In this document: piece by piece, positions 1-8,568 of the stretch | Layout: every line of letters begins with the position of its first letter | Numbering within the stretch: the first letter of the stretch is position 1 | Source: Halobacillus kuroshimensis DSM 18393 | Lineage (GTDB): Bacteria > Bacillota > Bacilli > Bacillales > Halobacillaceae | Direction: 5' to 3' | NCBI RefSeq assembly: GCF_000425705.1 | Contig: NZ_AUDY01000009.1 | Span: forward strand, 186,001 to 250,000 | Length of the DNA stretch: 64,000 bases | Program-made: the position numbers and the translations under genes | The notes under the pieces: model-generated | Told to the model about the DNA's origin: nothing | Database searches by the model: none | The model's input: the letters and a program-made list of their open reading frames with translations, nothing else

Positions 1-85
1 CAATATCGCTGCATGGAACAACCTATCGCTGTCTGTCCGCTTTAGATTCTAGCTATCTATGATTTTTATTATGCAGGAGGTTCAT

Positions 86-2299
86 ATGAAAAAAATACAT
101 ATCGGCGGCTTCTTTTTGCTGTTCGCACTTTTTGTCATTTTTCCGGCTCAGGCTCAGGCTGAAAAGACGGTTATTCTTGACCCGGGTCATGGAGGAAGAT
201 TCTCTGGAACGACTGGTTATTCCGGCGTATCCACGGGTTATTATGAGAAACATTTCAACTTGGAAATGTCCAACGAAATTAAGGAAGAGCTGGAGGCTGC
301 AGGCTACGACGTACATATGACACGCACAAATGACAGCCACTTTGCCTGGAATCTCCACGACGACCTGCAGGCGCGTCTGGATATCGCCCACGATGCGGTG
401 AGTGGCAACAATGATAACTCGATTTTCTTATCTGTTCACTCGAACGCGCTTCCTTCAAACCCTTATATGAGAGGGTATGAAACTTATTTCTTCGATATTG
501 ATGAAGGGATTAACAAGACTTACCCGCCATCCAAGGAGCAGATCGAATATTCGCCGGAAAGTAAGCGGCTGGCGTACACCGTCCATGAAAACATCCTTGA
601 TGGTGCCCCGTTGAAAGAAGGGCGAGGCCTTGTTCCATCCGACTTATATGTCACACGGAACGCCCACATGCCGGCAGCTCTTTTAGAGTTCGGTTACATG
701 TCCAATCCGGATGAGGAAGCCCTGATTAAAACATCGTCCTTCCAGCAGAAAGCCGCAGATGCCGTCGTTGACGGGGTGAACGCCTATTTCCAGGTCTTTG
801 AAGTGTATGACATGGAAGGTGAGCGCTTGAAGGTGTTTGATGATCAGCAGGACGCCATTGATTACGCCAAAGACGAAGCCAACGTCTATGTTTTTGATAA
901 GTATACACAGGAGAAAATCTACGACAATACGAAAAAACGGTATGGCGCATATCACTCCAACCAGTCTTCTGTAACGAAGCTGTTCGTGAAAAAAGAAGAC
1001 GCCATCGATTATGCGGATGACTGGAAGAATATGCGCGTTGTTGATAACGAAGAAGGCGAAGTCGTCTGGAGCAACTACTTAGACAAAAACTATGTCGTCG
1101 AGCATTCCAACAAAGGGGCCTTGTACAAATCCTACAACCTCGACGATGCTGTCGCCTATGCAGTGAAGTGGAAAAACACATCTGTGGTGGATCAAGCGCA
1201 AGAAGAGGTTGTCTGGAGCAATTATCTGGATAAAGACTTCATTGTTACCCACTCCGACAAAGGTGAACTGAAATCCTTCTACCGCGAACAGGAAGCGGTC
1301 GCCTATGCGGAGCAGTGGAAAAACACGAAGGTGATGAACGACGGGGATGTGGTCTGGTCCAATATGGATGACAGTCACAACTATTCATTTGAAACGAACG
1401 TCCTTGCCGGTAAAGACCGGATGAAGACAGCGATTGAAGTGTCCAAGCAGCTATATCCGAATGGACTGGACGGAGAAAAAACGGTTGTCCTTGCGACAGC
1501 GTTTGAGTTCGCCGATGCCCTGTCTGCCGGTCCACTTGCTGCACAGTATGACAACGCTCCGATTCTGTTGAACCGTGACGATGAGCTCAGTGGCGATGTA
1601 AAACAGGAACTGCAGCGGCTGAATACGAAAAACGTCGTTATTCTGGGCGGGACGAATGCTATCTCTGAAGGCATCGAAAAAGAGCTGAAGCAGAGCTATA
1701 ACGTTGACCGCATCTCAGGATCCACGCGTATCGAAACGAATCTTGAAATCAATGAAAATCTGAAAGGCGCAGAAGGAGTGTTTGTTGCATCAAGCACAAG
1801 CTTCCCGGATGCACTGGAAGCCTCCTCTGTCGCAGCAGCCAACGGCTGGTCCATCGTTTTGACAGGAGAAGATGAAATCAGCAGCGACAGCTTGAATTAC
1901 TTGACCGGGAAAGAGGTCGTGATTCTCGGAGGAACCGCTGTAGTTTCTGAAGATGTTGAAAAACAGCTTGTTGAGGCGAACGGAGCGGATCGTGTGGAGC
2001 GTCTGTCCGGTGCGACCCGTTATGAAACCGTTGCGGCTACCCTCAAGTACTTCCAGGATGACATGAATTCCGATACCGTCCTTGCGGCGACAGGGAAGAA
2101 CTACCCGGATGCGTTAACAGCTTCGGCACTGTCCGCAAGAACGTCCGCCCCTCTTGTGCTCGTTGGGGACAAGCTGAATCCTGAGCTTGAAAAACAGCTC
2201 GATCTATACGGCGGGGAAAACGTCGTCGAACAGCTTCAAGTGATCGGAGCTGTCGTGGATGAGGACAGCCAGAAACAAATCGCTGACCACTTAAACTAA
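86..2299 (+). CDS. Secreted N-acetylmuramoyl-L-alanine amidase with C-terminal CWB2 wall-binding repeats
   Basis: This is a predicted extracellular peptidoglycan amidase of the Amidase_3 (zinc) family, 737 aa. The start at 86 is chosen because CAGGAGG lies just upstream (74-80) and MKKIHIGG opens a typical signal peptide ending near AQAQA (residue 25). Visible zinc and catalytic residues are H35 (DPGHGG), E54 (GYYEKHFNL), H118 (SVHSNA) and E201 (LLEFGY). Residues about 235-430 hold four imperfect repeats of roughly 45-50 aa sharing a D-A-[VI]-x-YA-x-x-W-K-N core and a VVWSNYLDK-like end; I do not recognise this repeat as a named domain. Residues about 440-737 are three CWB2 modules (for example DRISGSTRIETN, VERLSGATRYETV). 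It is followed closely by two more exported-protein genes. Family assignment is confident; the role (turnover, separation or defence) is not determinable. Confidence 0.93.
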   Translation: MKKIHIGGFFLLFALFVIFPAQAQAEKTVILDPGHGGRFSGTTGYSGVSTGYYEKHFNLEMSNEIKEELEAAGYDVHMTRTNDSHFAWNLHDDLQARLDIAHDAVSGNNDNSIFLSVHSNALPSNPYMRGYETYFFDIDEGINKTYPPSKEQIEYSPESKRLAYTVHENILDGAPLKEGRGLVPSDLYVTRNAHMPAALLEFGYMSNPDEEALIKTSSFQQKAADAVVDGVNAYFQVFEVYDMEGERLKVFDDQQDAIDYAKDEANVYVFDKYTQEKIYDNTKKRYGAYHSNQSSVTKLFVKKEDAIDYADDWKNMRVVDNEEGEVVWSNYLDKNYVVEHSNKGALYKSYNLDDAVAYAVKWKNTSVVDQAQEEVVWSNYLDKDFIVTHSDKGELKSFYREQEAVAYAEQWKNTKVMNDGDVVWSNMDDSHNYSFETNVLAGKDRMKTAIEVSKQLYPNGLDGEKTVVLATAFEFADALSAGPLAAQYDNAPILLNRDDELSGDVKQELQRLNTKNVVILGGTNAISEGIEKELKQSYNVDRISGSTRIETNLEINENLKGAEGVFVASSTSFPDALEASSVAAANGWSIVLTGEDEISSDSLNYLTGKEVVILGGTAVVSEDVEKQLVEANGADRVERLSGATRYETVAATLKYFQDDMNSDTVLAATGKNYPDALTASALSARTSAPLVLVGDKLNPELEKQLDLYGGENVVEQLQVIGAVVDEDSQKQIADHLN

Positions 2300-2337
2300 A
2301 TCAATCAGTACTTTTTTGAACAAAGGAGAGGGATTGG

Positions 2338-3231
2338 ATGAAGAAACTCAGCTTTATCGCCCTGTTCTTTGTTCTTCTGCTTTCAGCCTGCTCCGGCACC
2401 GATGTCGACCAGGCTGATCAGCTGGAAGAACCAGAGAACAGTGAAACAGAAACAACGGAAGAAGAGACTCCGTCAGAAGAAACTCCTTCAGAAGATACGG
2501 AGGAAGAAGCAGAACCTTCCGAAGAGGAACAGACGGAAGAAGCTCCTGTAGAAGAAGAGCCTTCAAAGGAAGAAGCGCCAACTGAAGAGGAACCTGAAGT
2601 TGAAGAAGAGGATCAATCACAAGAAGCGGCTGCAGAGGAACCAACAGAAGAAGAACAGTCGGAAGAAACGAAGGATGAAGAAGAAGATACTGTTTCTTCC
2701 GCATCCGATGACTCTGAAGAGACCGAGAAAGCAGGCTCATCCGCCGGTTTGAAGGCGTATATGCCGAAAGGACCGATGACGAAGACGTTCACGCAGAACG
2801 AAGATTACAAAGTGAAACATGAAGTAGTGGATGTGAACGACCGCTTCGTCCAGCAGATTGTGACGTTCGGAGACATGGTGACCCTACAGATTCTTGAATT
2901 CACAGAAGGCAGAATCGCTGTTGTCTACCAGGAGTCCAACCCGGAAGATACGTCCAGTCAGCTTGAATCATTTGAAGCGCATGAAACGATTGATGTCCTT
3001 GTTGATGCCACCGGTGGCTCTGAGAACTTCCAGATTCTTGATGAAGCTCAGACGACCGCTACGCCTTATGGAGAATTTGAGAATGTATTCGTTGTTCAAC
3101 GAACGTCCGGTTCCAAGGTGACATCGATGTACCACTATGCCCCTGATTACGGTCTGATCCGTGAAAAGGTCGAGGACAAAGGGGACAACGGCTATACGAT
3201 GACATCAGAACTGACTGAGATTCAGGAATAA
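2338..3231 (+). CDS. Acidic-linker lipoprotein of unknown function
   Basis: A 297-aa predicted lipoprotein. The signal peptide MKKLSFIALFFVLLLSAC ends in an LSAC lipobox, so Cys18 would be lipidated and the protein anchored on the outer face of the membrane. Residues about 22-135 are an extremely Glu-rich, low-complexity stretch with Thr, Ser and Pro, probably an extended linker through the wall. Residues about 140-297 form a compact, mostly beta-predicted domain that I do not recognise (it starts LKAYMPKGPMTKTF). The RBS AAAGGAGAGG precedes the ATG. The gene lies 38 bp after the amidase and 17 bp before the lysozyme-like gene, suggesting cotranscription and a shared envelope role. No function is assigned. 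Confidence 0.85.
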   Translation: MKKLSFIALFFVLLLSACSGTDVDQADQLEEPENSETETTEEETPSEETPSEDTEEEAEPSEEEQTEEAPVEEEPSKEEAPTEEEPEVEEEDQSQEAAAEEPTEEEQSEETKDEEEDTVSSASDDSEETEKAGSSAGLKAYMPKGPMTKTFTQNEDYKVKHEVVDVNDRFVQQIVTFGDMVTLQILEFTEGRIAVVYQESNPEDTSSQLESFEAHETIDVLVDATGGSENFQILDEAQTTATPYGEFENVFVVQRTSGSKVTSMYHYAPDYGLIREKVEDKGDNGYTMTSELTEIQE

Positions 3232-3248
3232 AAAACATAAAAGGACGG

Positions 3249-5621
3249 ATGAGTGTGAAAAGACTATTAACTTGCATTTCTGCTTTTCTATTGGCCTGCC
3301 TGACCGCCCCAGCCTTTGTTAGTGCAGAAGATTCCAACACATGGGTCGTCGAGGAAAGTAAAGCTTCCTATGAAATCAATGACTCTGTTACCGCTGAAGT
3401 TGAAAACAAAGAACTTGAAACGAGTCTTTCTGTAACAAAAGAGGGAAAAGAACTGCTTGAAGAAACGACACAGCTCAGCACAATCACGGATCTTATCCTT
3501 GTTGAAGAAACGCTCGTTGTCGTTTATCGTGCTGACGGGTCAGCTCAAAGTTTGTACTTTGATGCGTACGACTTGTCTAATGGAAAGAAAGTGTTCGAAT
3601 CCGAAGCCTATGACCGTTCGACCTTCGAACTGTCCGGCAAAGAACTTATTATACAATATCCAATCCTTGATGAAGACAGCATCGATACAGAGCCGGAAGC
3701 CCTGGCGGAAGATGCGTTCACGATTGCCGGCGGTGACGTGATGAAAGGGAAAACAGAGGAAAAAATGTCTCTGCAGAACACGGTCACATCTCAAGCTGCG
3801 GTCAATGAGAAATATAAGAACCCGAGCTATGCCGAAATCAACCGCATCTTGACCGAAGAAGCCGAGAATTTCGATATTCCCCCGGAAATAGTCAAAGCGA
3901 TTGCCTATCAGGAAAGTGGCTGGCAGCAATACTGGGATCCAGGCCGCACGCCTGTCACCCATTATCAAAATTCCTGTACGCCTTCAAAAACACGAGGAAT
4001 CGCCTGGGACGGAACGAACCTGAAGCTTGGTTATGACTGTATCGGAATCGGCATCATGCAGGTGTCTGACTACCGATTCATTGAGAACGAACAGGAAAGA
4101 AAAGAAGAAGTGTACAAGCTTTCCACTGATATCCGCTACAACATTCGTGAAGGCCTGAAGATTCTTGAGTCCAAGTGGAACTATGCCAACTACGATCTTA
4201 TTCCTACGGTCAATGACGGCGACCGTGATGTGATTGAAAACTGGTATTTCGCTATTTTAGCTTATAACGGAATTTCCGAGCGTAACAACCCGATCACGAA
4301 CGGGTATATTGCTTACCAGGAAAAGATTTATGACCGCATGCGTAATTATGGATTATTTAACGTAACCCCATTCCCGACGCACAAGCTGAACCCTTATCAA
4401 GACGGCATCATGCGTTTTAAAGAAAGCAACGTAGAAACGACCGGACCTCTTCATACGACAAAACATGATTTTGGTACGGGTGAAAAAGTATACGTAACCG
4501 CAGGAAGTCTGAATGTGCGCAAAGCACCAAACAGTACAGTTGTCACAAGCCTGAAACGCGGCGAGCAGGTCACAGTGACCGGCGCCCCGATCGGCTATAA
4601 CAGCAACACCCAGCACTGGGCATGGTACCCGGTGAAAACGACAAGTGGGAAAACCGGCTATGTCGCCTCCAGCTACCTGTCTGCCACACAGGAGCCGGAC
4701 AGCTACCGTCTTTCCGGAATCAACCGTTATGAAACAAGTACGGCCCTGTCCAACTACGGCTGGCACTGGAATGAACCGAATGTCGCTGTCATCGGACGCG
4801 GGGATCTGCCGATCGACTCCCTGACTGGAAGTGTACTGGCCGCTTATCACAACTCTCCGCTTCTTTTGACACAGACGGACCAGCTTCCGGCAACCGTGGA
4901 AAAAGAATTGGAGCGTATGGACCCGGCGAAGATTTATCTGCTTGGCAGTGAAGGAGCGGTATCCGCTTCTGTCGAAAGCCAGCTGAAGCAGGAATACGGC
5001 TCTTCGAATGTCGAGCGCTTGTCCGGAGCCAACCGCTTCGAAACCGCTTATGAAGTGGCCGACGAAGTCGCCGATGAAGTGAACGTCGATGAAATCTTCA
5101 TCACAACCTCTGATGAAACATCAACGGACGCCCTTTCCATCGCCCCTTATGCCGGCGATGAGAATACACCGATCCTATTGACACTGCCGTACAAGCTTGA
5201 AGACAACGTCATCAACTTCATCCGTGAAAACGGCGTGGAAAAAGCGACGATTGTCGGCGGAACAGGGGCTGTCCACCAGACCGTTGAGAACCAGCTGAAA
5301 GGTATCGTCGACACGGTCGAGCGTGTCAGCGGCCCTGACCGCTACAGCACAAGCGTGCAGATTGCCGAGAAGTACTTCAACGACCACCGCCTGGAAGAGG
5401 TGTTCTTCGCCCAAGGTGAGGAAGTCGTCGATGCTCTTGCCGGCTCACCGCTGGCCGCTTCCTACGAAGCACCGATTCTTTTGACGAGAAAAGACAACGT
5501 ACCATCAACAGTGAAAAACTACTTGAACCATCTGCCGATCAGCCCGGAGAACTACTACCTGGGCGGGAATGCTGCCATTTCCGAAGAGGCCGAGGTGGAG
5601 CTGGAAAGTATCCGCCGCTAA
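3249..5621 (+). CDS. Secreted lysozyme/transglycosylase-like protein with SH3 and CWB2 modules
   Basis: A 790-aa exported protein with a signal peptide ending near FVSAED. Domains in order are an N-terminal region of unknown fold (about 30-185); a lysozyme/SLT-like domain (about 195-370) with AIAYQESGW as the catalytic-Glu context and GIGIMQVSDYR as the G-I-M-Q signature; a bacterial SH3 domain (about 415-485, LNVRKAPNSTVVTSL to GYVASSYLS); and three CWB2 modules (about 490-790, YRLSGINRYETS, VERLSGANRFETA, VERVSGPDRYSTS). It probably cleaves the glycan strand of peptidoglycan while held to a wall polymer. AAAGGA sits close to the ATG, so a GTG two codons further (3255) is an equally plausible start. 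A strong terminator follows. The domain calls are firm; substrate and bond cleaved are inferred. Confidence 0.9.
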   Translation: MSVKRLLTCISAFLLACLTAPAFVSAEDSNTWVVEESKASYEINDSVTAEVENKELETSLSVTKEGKELLEETTQLSTITDLILVEETLVVVYRADGSAQSLYFDAYDLSNGKKVFESEAYDRSTFELSGKELIIQYPILDEDSIDTEPEALAEDAFTIAGGDVMKGKTEEKMSLQNTVTSQAAVNEKYKNPSYAEINRILTEEAENFDIPPEIVKAIAYQESGWQQYWDPGRTPVTHYQNSCTPSKTRGIAWDGTNLKLGYDCIGIGIMQVSDYRFIENEQERKEEVYKLSTDIRYNIREGLKILESKWNYANYDLIPTVNDGDRDVIENWYFAILAYNGISERNNPITNGYIAYQEKIYDRMRNYGLFNVTPFPTHKLNPYQDGIMRFKESNVETTGPLHTTKHDFGTGEKVYVTAGSLNVRKAPNSTVVTSLKRGEQVTVTGAPIGYNSNTQHWAWYPVKTTSGKTGYVASSYLSATQEPDSYRLSGINRYETSTALSNYGWHWNEPNVAVIGRGDLPIDSLTGSVLAAYHNSPLLLTQTDQLPATVEKELERMDPAKIYLLGSEGAVSASVESQLKQEYGSSNVERLSGANRFETAYEVADEVADEVNVDEIFITTSDETSTDALSIAPYAGDENTPILLTLPYKLEDNVINFIRENGVEKATIVGGTGAVHQTVENQLKGIVDTVERVSGPDRYSTSVQIAEKYFNDHRLEEVFFAQGEEVVDALAGSPLAASYEAPILLTRKDNVPSTVKNYLNHLPISPENYYLGGNAAISEEAEVELESIRR

Positions 5622-5632
5622 TATAATAGAAG

Positions 5633-5670
5633 AAAACCGGCTGTTCCCTTGAGGAGCAGCCGGTTTTTTG
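5633..5670 (+). terminator. Rho-independent terminator
   Basis: A perfect 9-bp stem AACCGGCTG / CAGCCGGTT (5635-5643 and 5657-5665) is followed by a T run. It closes the three-gene exported-protein cluster. Confidence 0.92.
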
Positions 5671-5696
5671 CGTTGACGGTCAGGTCTGCGGCCGGA

Positions 5697-5940
5697 TATC
5701 GGTCGGAGCGGTTGTTTTATCAGTCTTTTTGCGGGAATATCAGTCGAATCGCAGATATATCAGTCAAACCCGCATTATATCGGTCGAAACGGAAATATAT
5801 CGGTCAACCGCTCCCCCTCCCAGAGCACATATCAACGAAAATCCGCATATATCAATTATTCTGCGCATATATCAATGATTCTCCGCGTATATCAATGATT
5901 CCACTCATATATCAACGAATTCCACGATAGATCAACAAAC
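5697..5940. repeat. Array of 20-bp-phased imperfect repeats (TATCRGTC block then TATCAAYGA block)
   Basis: The tetramer TATC recurs at 5697, 5718, 5738, 5758, 5778 and 5798, then after one 32-bp step at 5830, 5850, 5870, 5890 and 5910, with a degenerate GATC at 5930. All other steps are 20 bp except the first (21). The first six units read TATC[AG]GTC and the last six read [TG]ATCAA[CTA], mostly TATCAACGA or TATCAATGA. The rest of each unit is poorly conserved. The array sits between a terminator and a promoter-like region, is followed by a C-rich stretch (5941-5990), and is not convincingly coding. A 20-bp period is close to two helical turns, which would place every unit on one DNA face. 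Function unknown. Confidence 0.85.
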
Positions 5941-6032
5941 CCTCATCCCGCCCGACCCACCCACCTCAATCCCACCACCCCCTCAGGTCGCATGAGCTTC
6001 TGCCCATATATGGAAAAGATATGACTAGACGA

Positions 6033-6061
6033 TTACGATTCGTTTAAGGTTATGGTAAAAT
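6033..6061 (+). promoter_or_regulatory. Candidate promoter of the flippase operon
   Basis: An extended -10 TGGTAAAAT (6053-6061) with a weak -35-like TTACGA at 6033, 17 bp apart. It lies about 70 bp upstream of the chosen start codon and downstream of the repeat array. Confidence 0.35.
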
Positions 6062-6132
6062 CAAAAAGTATGGATTATAGTGTTACATAGCGAAATTTGT
6101 TTGATTTTAGCAAACGTGAAAGAGGTATTTGT

Positions 6133-7659
6133 GTGAAATCTAAATTAGGTTTAGCGAGCATACTGTTTATCGGCGCCACCCTGATCCTGAAGGTTTCCGG
6201 ACTGATCCGGGACATGGTCATCGCCTACTACTTCGGGGCAAGCTACGTGGCGGATGCCTACCTGGCTGCCTTCATTATTCCGAATATGCTGATTTTATTC
6301 ATGCAGAACGGGATGAAGAATGCGCTCGTTCCGAGTTACATACAGGCGGCGGAGGAAAAACGCGGCCGCTCGTATTTGGGACAGGTCTTCAAAGGAACCG
6401 CCGGACTTGCTCTTATTCTTTCGATTATCGGAATGGCCATTGCACCAGTGCTGATTCCGCTCTTGTATCCGGATTTCAGTCCGGAAGCGAGTCAGATCGC
6501 CATCTGGGTGACGGTCATCTTCTTTGCGTGTATATCGTTCGTCGGCATGAACTCGGTTTTGGAAGCGTTCTTTGACGCGGAAAACAAGTTCTCTCTGTCG
6601 ATTGTTTCTCAAATCATCGTCATTCTAAGCTCGATTGCCGGTGCATTCCTTTTCGCCAACCAGATCGGGGCCTACTCGCTGGCGATCGGTTATGCAGTGG
6701 GTACGGTACTATCCCTGATTTTCAAGGCGTTCATCGTCGTCCCGCAGAAATCGTTGACGCTGAAGGAGAAGTTCGACTGGCCGGAAGTGCGCCAGTTTTA
6801 CTGGATCTTCCTGCCTGTAGGTCTGACGGTTATGGTCGGTCAGGTCAACCTGCTTGTCGGTTCGGTCTTTGCCAGCTACCAGGGAGAGGGCGCGGTCATG
6901 TACATCAATACGGCGAAGAACTTCGTGCACATGCCGCAGGCGATTTTCGGGGTGACGATTGCGACGATTATCTTCCCGTTATTATCTAAAGCGATTACAA
7001 CGAACGATACCGGGCAGTTTAAAAAGGGTATCGAAAAAGGACTCACAACGATGTACCTCGTATTGATGCCGTCGATCATCGGCATGATGCTCTTGATGCC
7101 GAACTTGATCGAGCTGTTGTATGAAGGCGGAGCCTTTGATAACAAGGCGACAGAAGCAACGACCCAGGTCGCGTATTTCTACTTCGGTTCCGTCCTGTTC
7201 TTCAGTCTCAACAACATCATCAACAAAGGTTTTTATACCATGAAAAAGGGCCACCTGATCCTCATGATCAGTATTGGTTCCATCTTATTGAATGTCGTCT
7301 TCAATTTCGTGTTTGCCGAATGGCTCGGCTACCTCGGCATCCCGTTTGCGGCATCTGTGATGGCGCTCTTCTATACAGGGGCATGCCTCATCGTTTTCAC
7401 AAAGCTTGTCGGGGGACTCAACTTCAAGTCCATCATCGTCGACTACGCGAAAATCACCGCAGCCGCCGCGCTTATGAGCGGAGCCGTCCTGGCTGTCAAA
7501 CCGCTGATTTCAGGACTGCCGAACTTGTTCATTATCATCATCGTCGCTATCATCGGCGCGGTTGTATATGTCGGAGCCGCTTTTGTTATGAAGTCAGACG
7601 CCTTTATGTTTCTACTCCATAATGTTACGAAACGGAAAAAGAAAGGAGCAACGTCATGA
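6133..7659 (+). CDS. MurJ/MviN-family lipid-linked precursor flippase
   Basis: A polytopic membrane protein of the MATE-like MOP superfamily, MurJ/MviN branch, 508 aa. The N-terminal signature KVSGLIRDMVIAYYFG and the AFIIPN motif are typical. The GTG at 6133 is chosen over an upstream in-frame TTG (6097) because AAAGAGG sits 7 bp before it and the protein then begins MKSKLGL. About 13-14 hydrophobic segments are visible. MurJ flips lipid II, but this copy is cotranscribed (4-bp overlap with the next gene) with a deacetylase, a ligase/polymerase-like protein and a glycosyltransferase. It may therefore move an undecaprenyl-linked wall polymer unit instead. In C. difficile an MviN homologue lies in the locus for the polymer that CWB2 proteins bind, which matches the CWB2 neighbours here. 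The substrate is inferred. Confidence 0.87.
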   Translation: MKSKLGLASILFIGATLILKVSGLIRDMVIAYYFGASYVADAYLAAFIIPNMLILFMQNGMKNALVPSYIQAAEEKRGRSYLGQVFKGTAGLALILSIIGMAIAPVLIPLLYPDFSPEASQIAIWVTVIFFACISFVGMNSVLEAFFDAENKFSLSIVSQIIVILSSIAGAFLFANQIGAYSLAIGYAVGTVLSLIFKAFIVVPQKSLTLKEKFDWPEVRQFYWIFLPVGLTVMVGQVNLLVGSVFASYQGEGAVMYINTAKNFVHMPQAIFGVTIATIIFPLLSKAITTNDTGQFKKGIEKGLTTMYLVLMPSIIGMMLLMPNLIELLYEGGAFDNKATEATTQVAYFYFGSVLFFSLNNIINKGFYTMKKGHLILMISIGSILLNVVFNFVFAEWLGYLGIPFAASVMALFYTGACLIVFTKLVGGLNFKSIIVDYAKITAAAALMSGAVLAVKPLISGLPNLFIIIIVAIIGAVVYVGAAFVMKSDAFMFLLHNVTKRKKKGATS

Positions 7660-8543
7660 GTCGTAAAGAATTGTTCATGAACGCGGTGCGTCCGGTCAAC
7701 GCACCGATGACGAAATTCATCCTCGGCCGTCACTATAACGCAGACCTGATGGCGCTGAAAAATGAACCGGTCCAGAAGGTGCTCGTCCTCGCGCCCCATA
7801 TGGACGACGAAACGATCGGTCCGGGCGGCACCCTCCGCCAGCACGCCGATCAGGGAGCAGAGGTCCACTGTGTGTTCATCACCGATGGAGCGAGCAGTGT
7901 TTCTGAGATGAGTGCGGAGGAGCTGAATGCCAAGCGCCGCCAGGAGATTGACAAGGTCAAAGACATCCTCGGACTGACGGACGTCGCCTACCTCAATCTG
8001 CCGGACGGTGGTGTATCAAGCACCCCGGATGCGATTCAATACTTGAAGGAAAGGATCGAAACCCTGAGCCCCGACATCATCTACACGACGCCGTTCATTG
8101 ATGCGCATACCGATCACAGCGCCACCGCCAAACTGCTCAGCGATACGCTGAAGCGGATGGATAACGTGCGTTGTAAAATCCGCATGTATGAAATCAACTG
8201 TGCCTTCCCGCCGGATTCGATCAACTGCCTCGTCGACACGACCGAGCAGCATGAGAGGAAAGTGGAGGCGACCGAAGTGTTCGATTCCCAGGCCATCGCT
8301 TTTGACGGCTTCCTGGAGTTGAATCGTTACAAAGGAAAACTCGCTTCTGATCCTGTAGAAACTGCGGAGGCGTTCATCGAATGGGACAAATCCAACTTCG
8401 TGAAACACGTTGATGTGCTTGATCAGATGGGCTATAAGTTCCCGGAGAAGTTCAAGCAGGTCAACCGTACCGATACACTGCTGTGGGCGATTTTCAAAAA
8501 CTACGCCATGAAGAAGGATTTGTACCGCAAAACCATCAACTAA
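7656..8543 (+). CDS. PIG-L/LmbE-family deacetylase
   Basis: A 295-aa cytoplasmic zinc-dependent N-deacetylase of the PIG-L/LmbE family. Metal ligands are visible: H48 and D51 in APHMDDE, and H154 in DAHTDHSAT. Family members remove an N-acetyl group from GlcNAc-type sugars on lipid carriers or small thiols. The ATG overlaps the flippase stop by 4 bp and has AAAGGAG upstream, indicating translational coupling. In this operon it probably trims an N-acetylhexosamine of the polymer precursor. The alternative, a BshB-like bacillithiol role, is disfavoured by the context. Confidence 0.86.
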   Translation: MSRKELFMNAVRPVNAPMTKFILGRHYNADLMALKNEPVQKVLVLAPHMDDETIGPGGTLRQHADQGAEVHCVFITDGASSVSEMSAEELNAKRRQEIDKVKDILGLTDVAYLNLPDGGVSSTPDAIQYLKERIETLSPDIIYTTPFIDAHTDHSATAKLLSDTLKRMDNVRCKIRMYEINCAFPPDSINCLVDTTEQHERKVEATEVFDSQAIAFDGFLELNRYKGKLASDPVETAEAFIEWDKSNFVKHVDVLDQMGYKFPEKFKQVNRTDTLLWAIFKNYAMKKDLYRKTIN

Positions 8544-8568
8544 TCATCATAGAAAAGAGGTGTCCCCC

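Larger units (their letters stand above)
5671..6132. other. Intergenic region of about 460 bp
   Basis: Apart from the 20-bp repeat array and its C-rich tail, the region holds a promoter-like extended -10 at 6053-6061 just before the flippase gene. I see no credible gene: the one ORF crossing it starts inside the upstream terminator stem. Confidence 0.6.

Noticed and set aside
1-58. Tail of an upstream gene
   Set aside because: All three plus frames stop within about 60 bp and none has a recognisable C-terminus, so no call was made.
2354-2740. 128-codon minus-strand ORF rich in Leu
   Set aside because: Complement of the Glu-rich GAA/GAG repeat in the lipoprotein gene.
5649-5930. 93-codon plus-strand ORF across the 20-bp repeats
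   Set aside because: It begins inside the upstream terminator stem, lacks an RBS, and its composition follows the DNA repeat; 20-bp units change frame each step, unlike a protein repeat.
5697-5940. CRISPR array
   Set aside because: Units are 20 bp in total with no distinct repeat-spacer division, and no cas genes are nearby.
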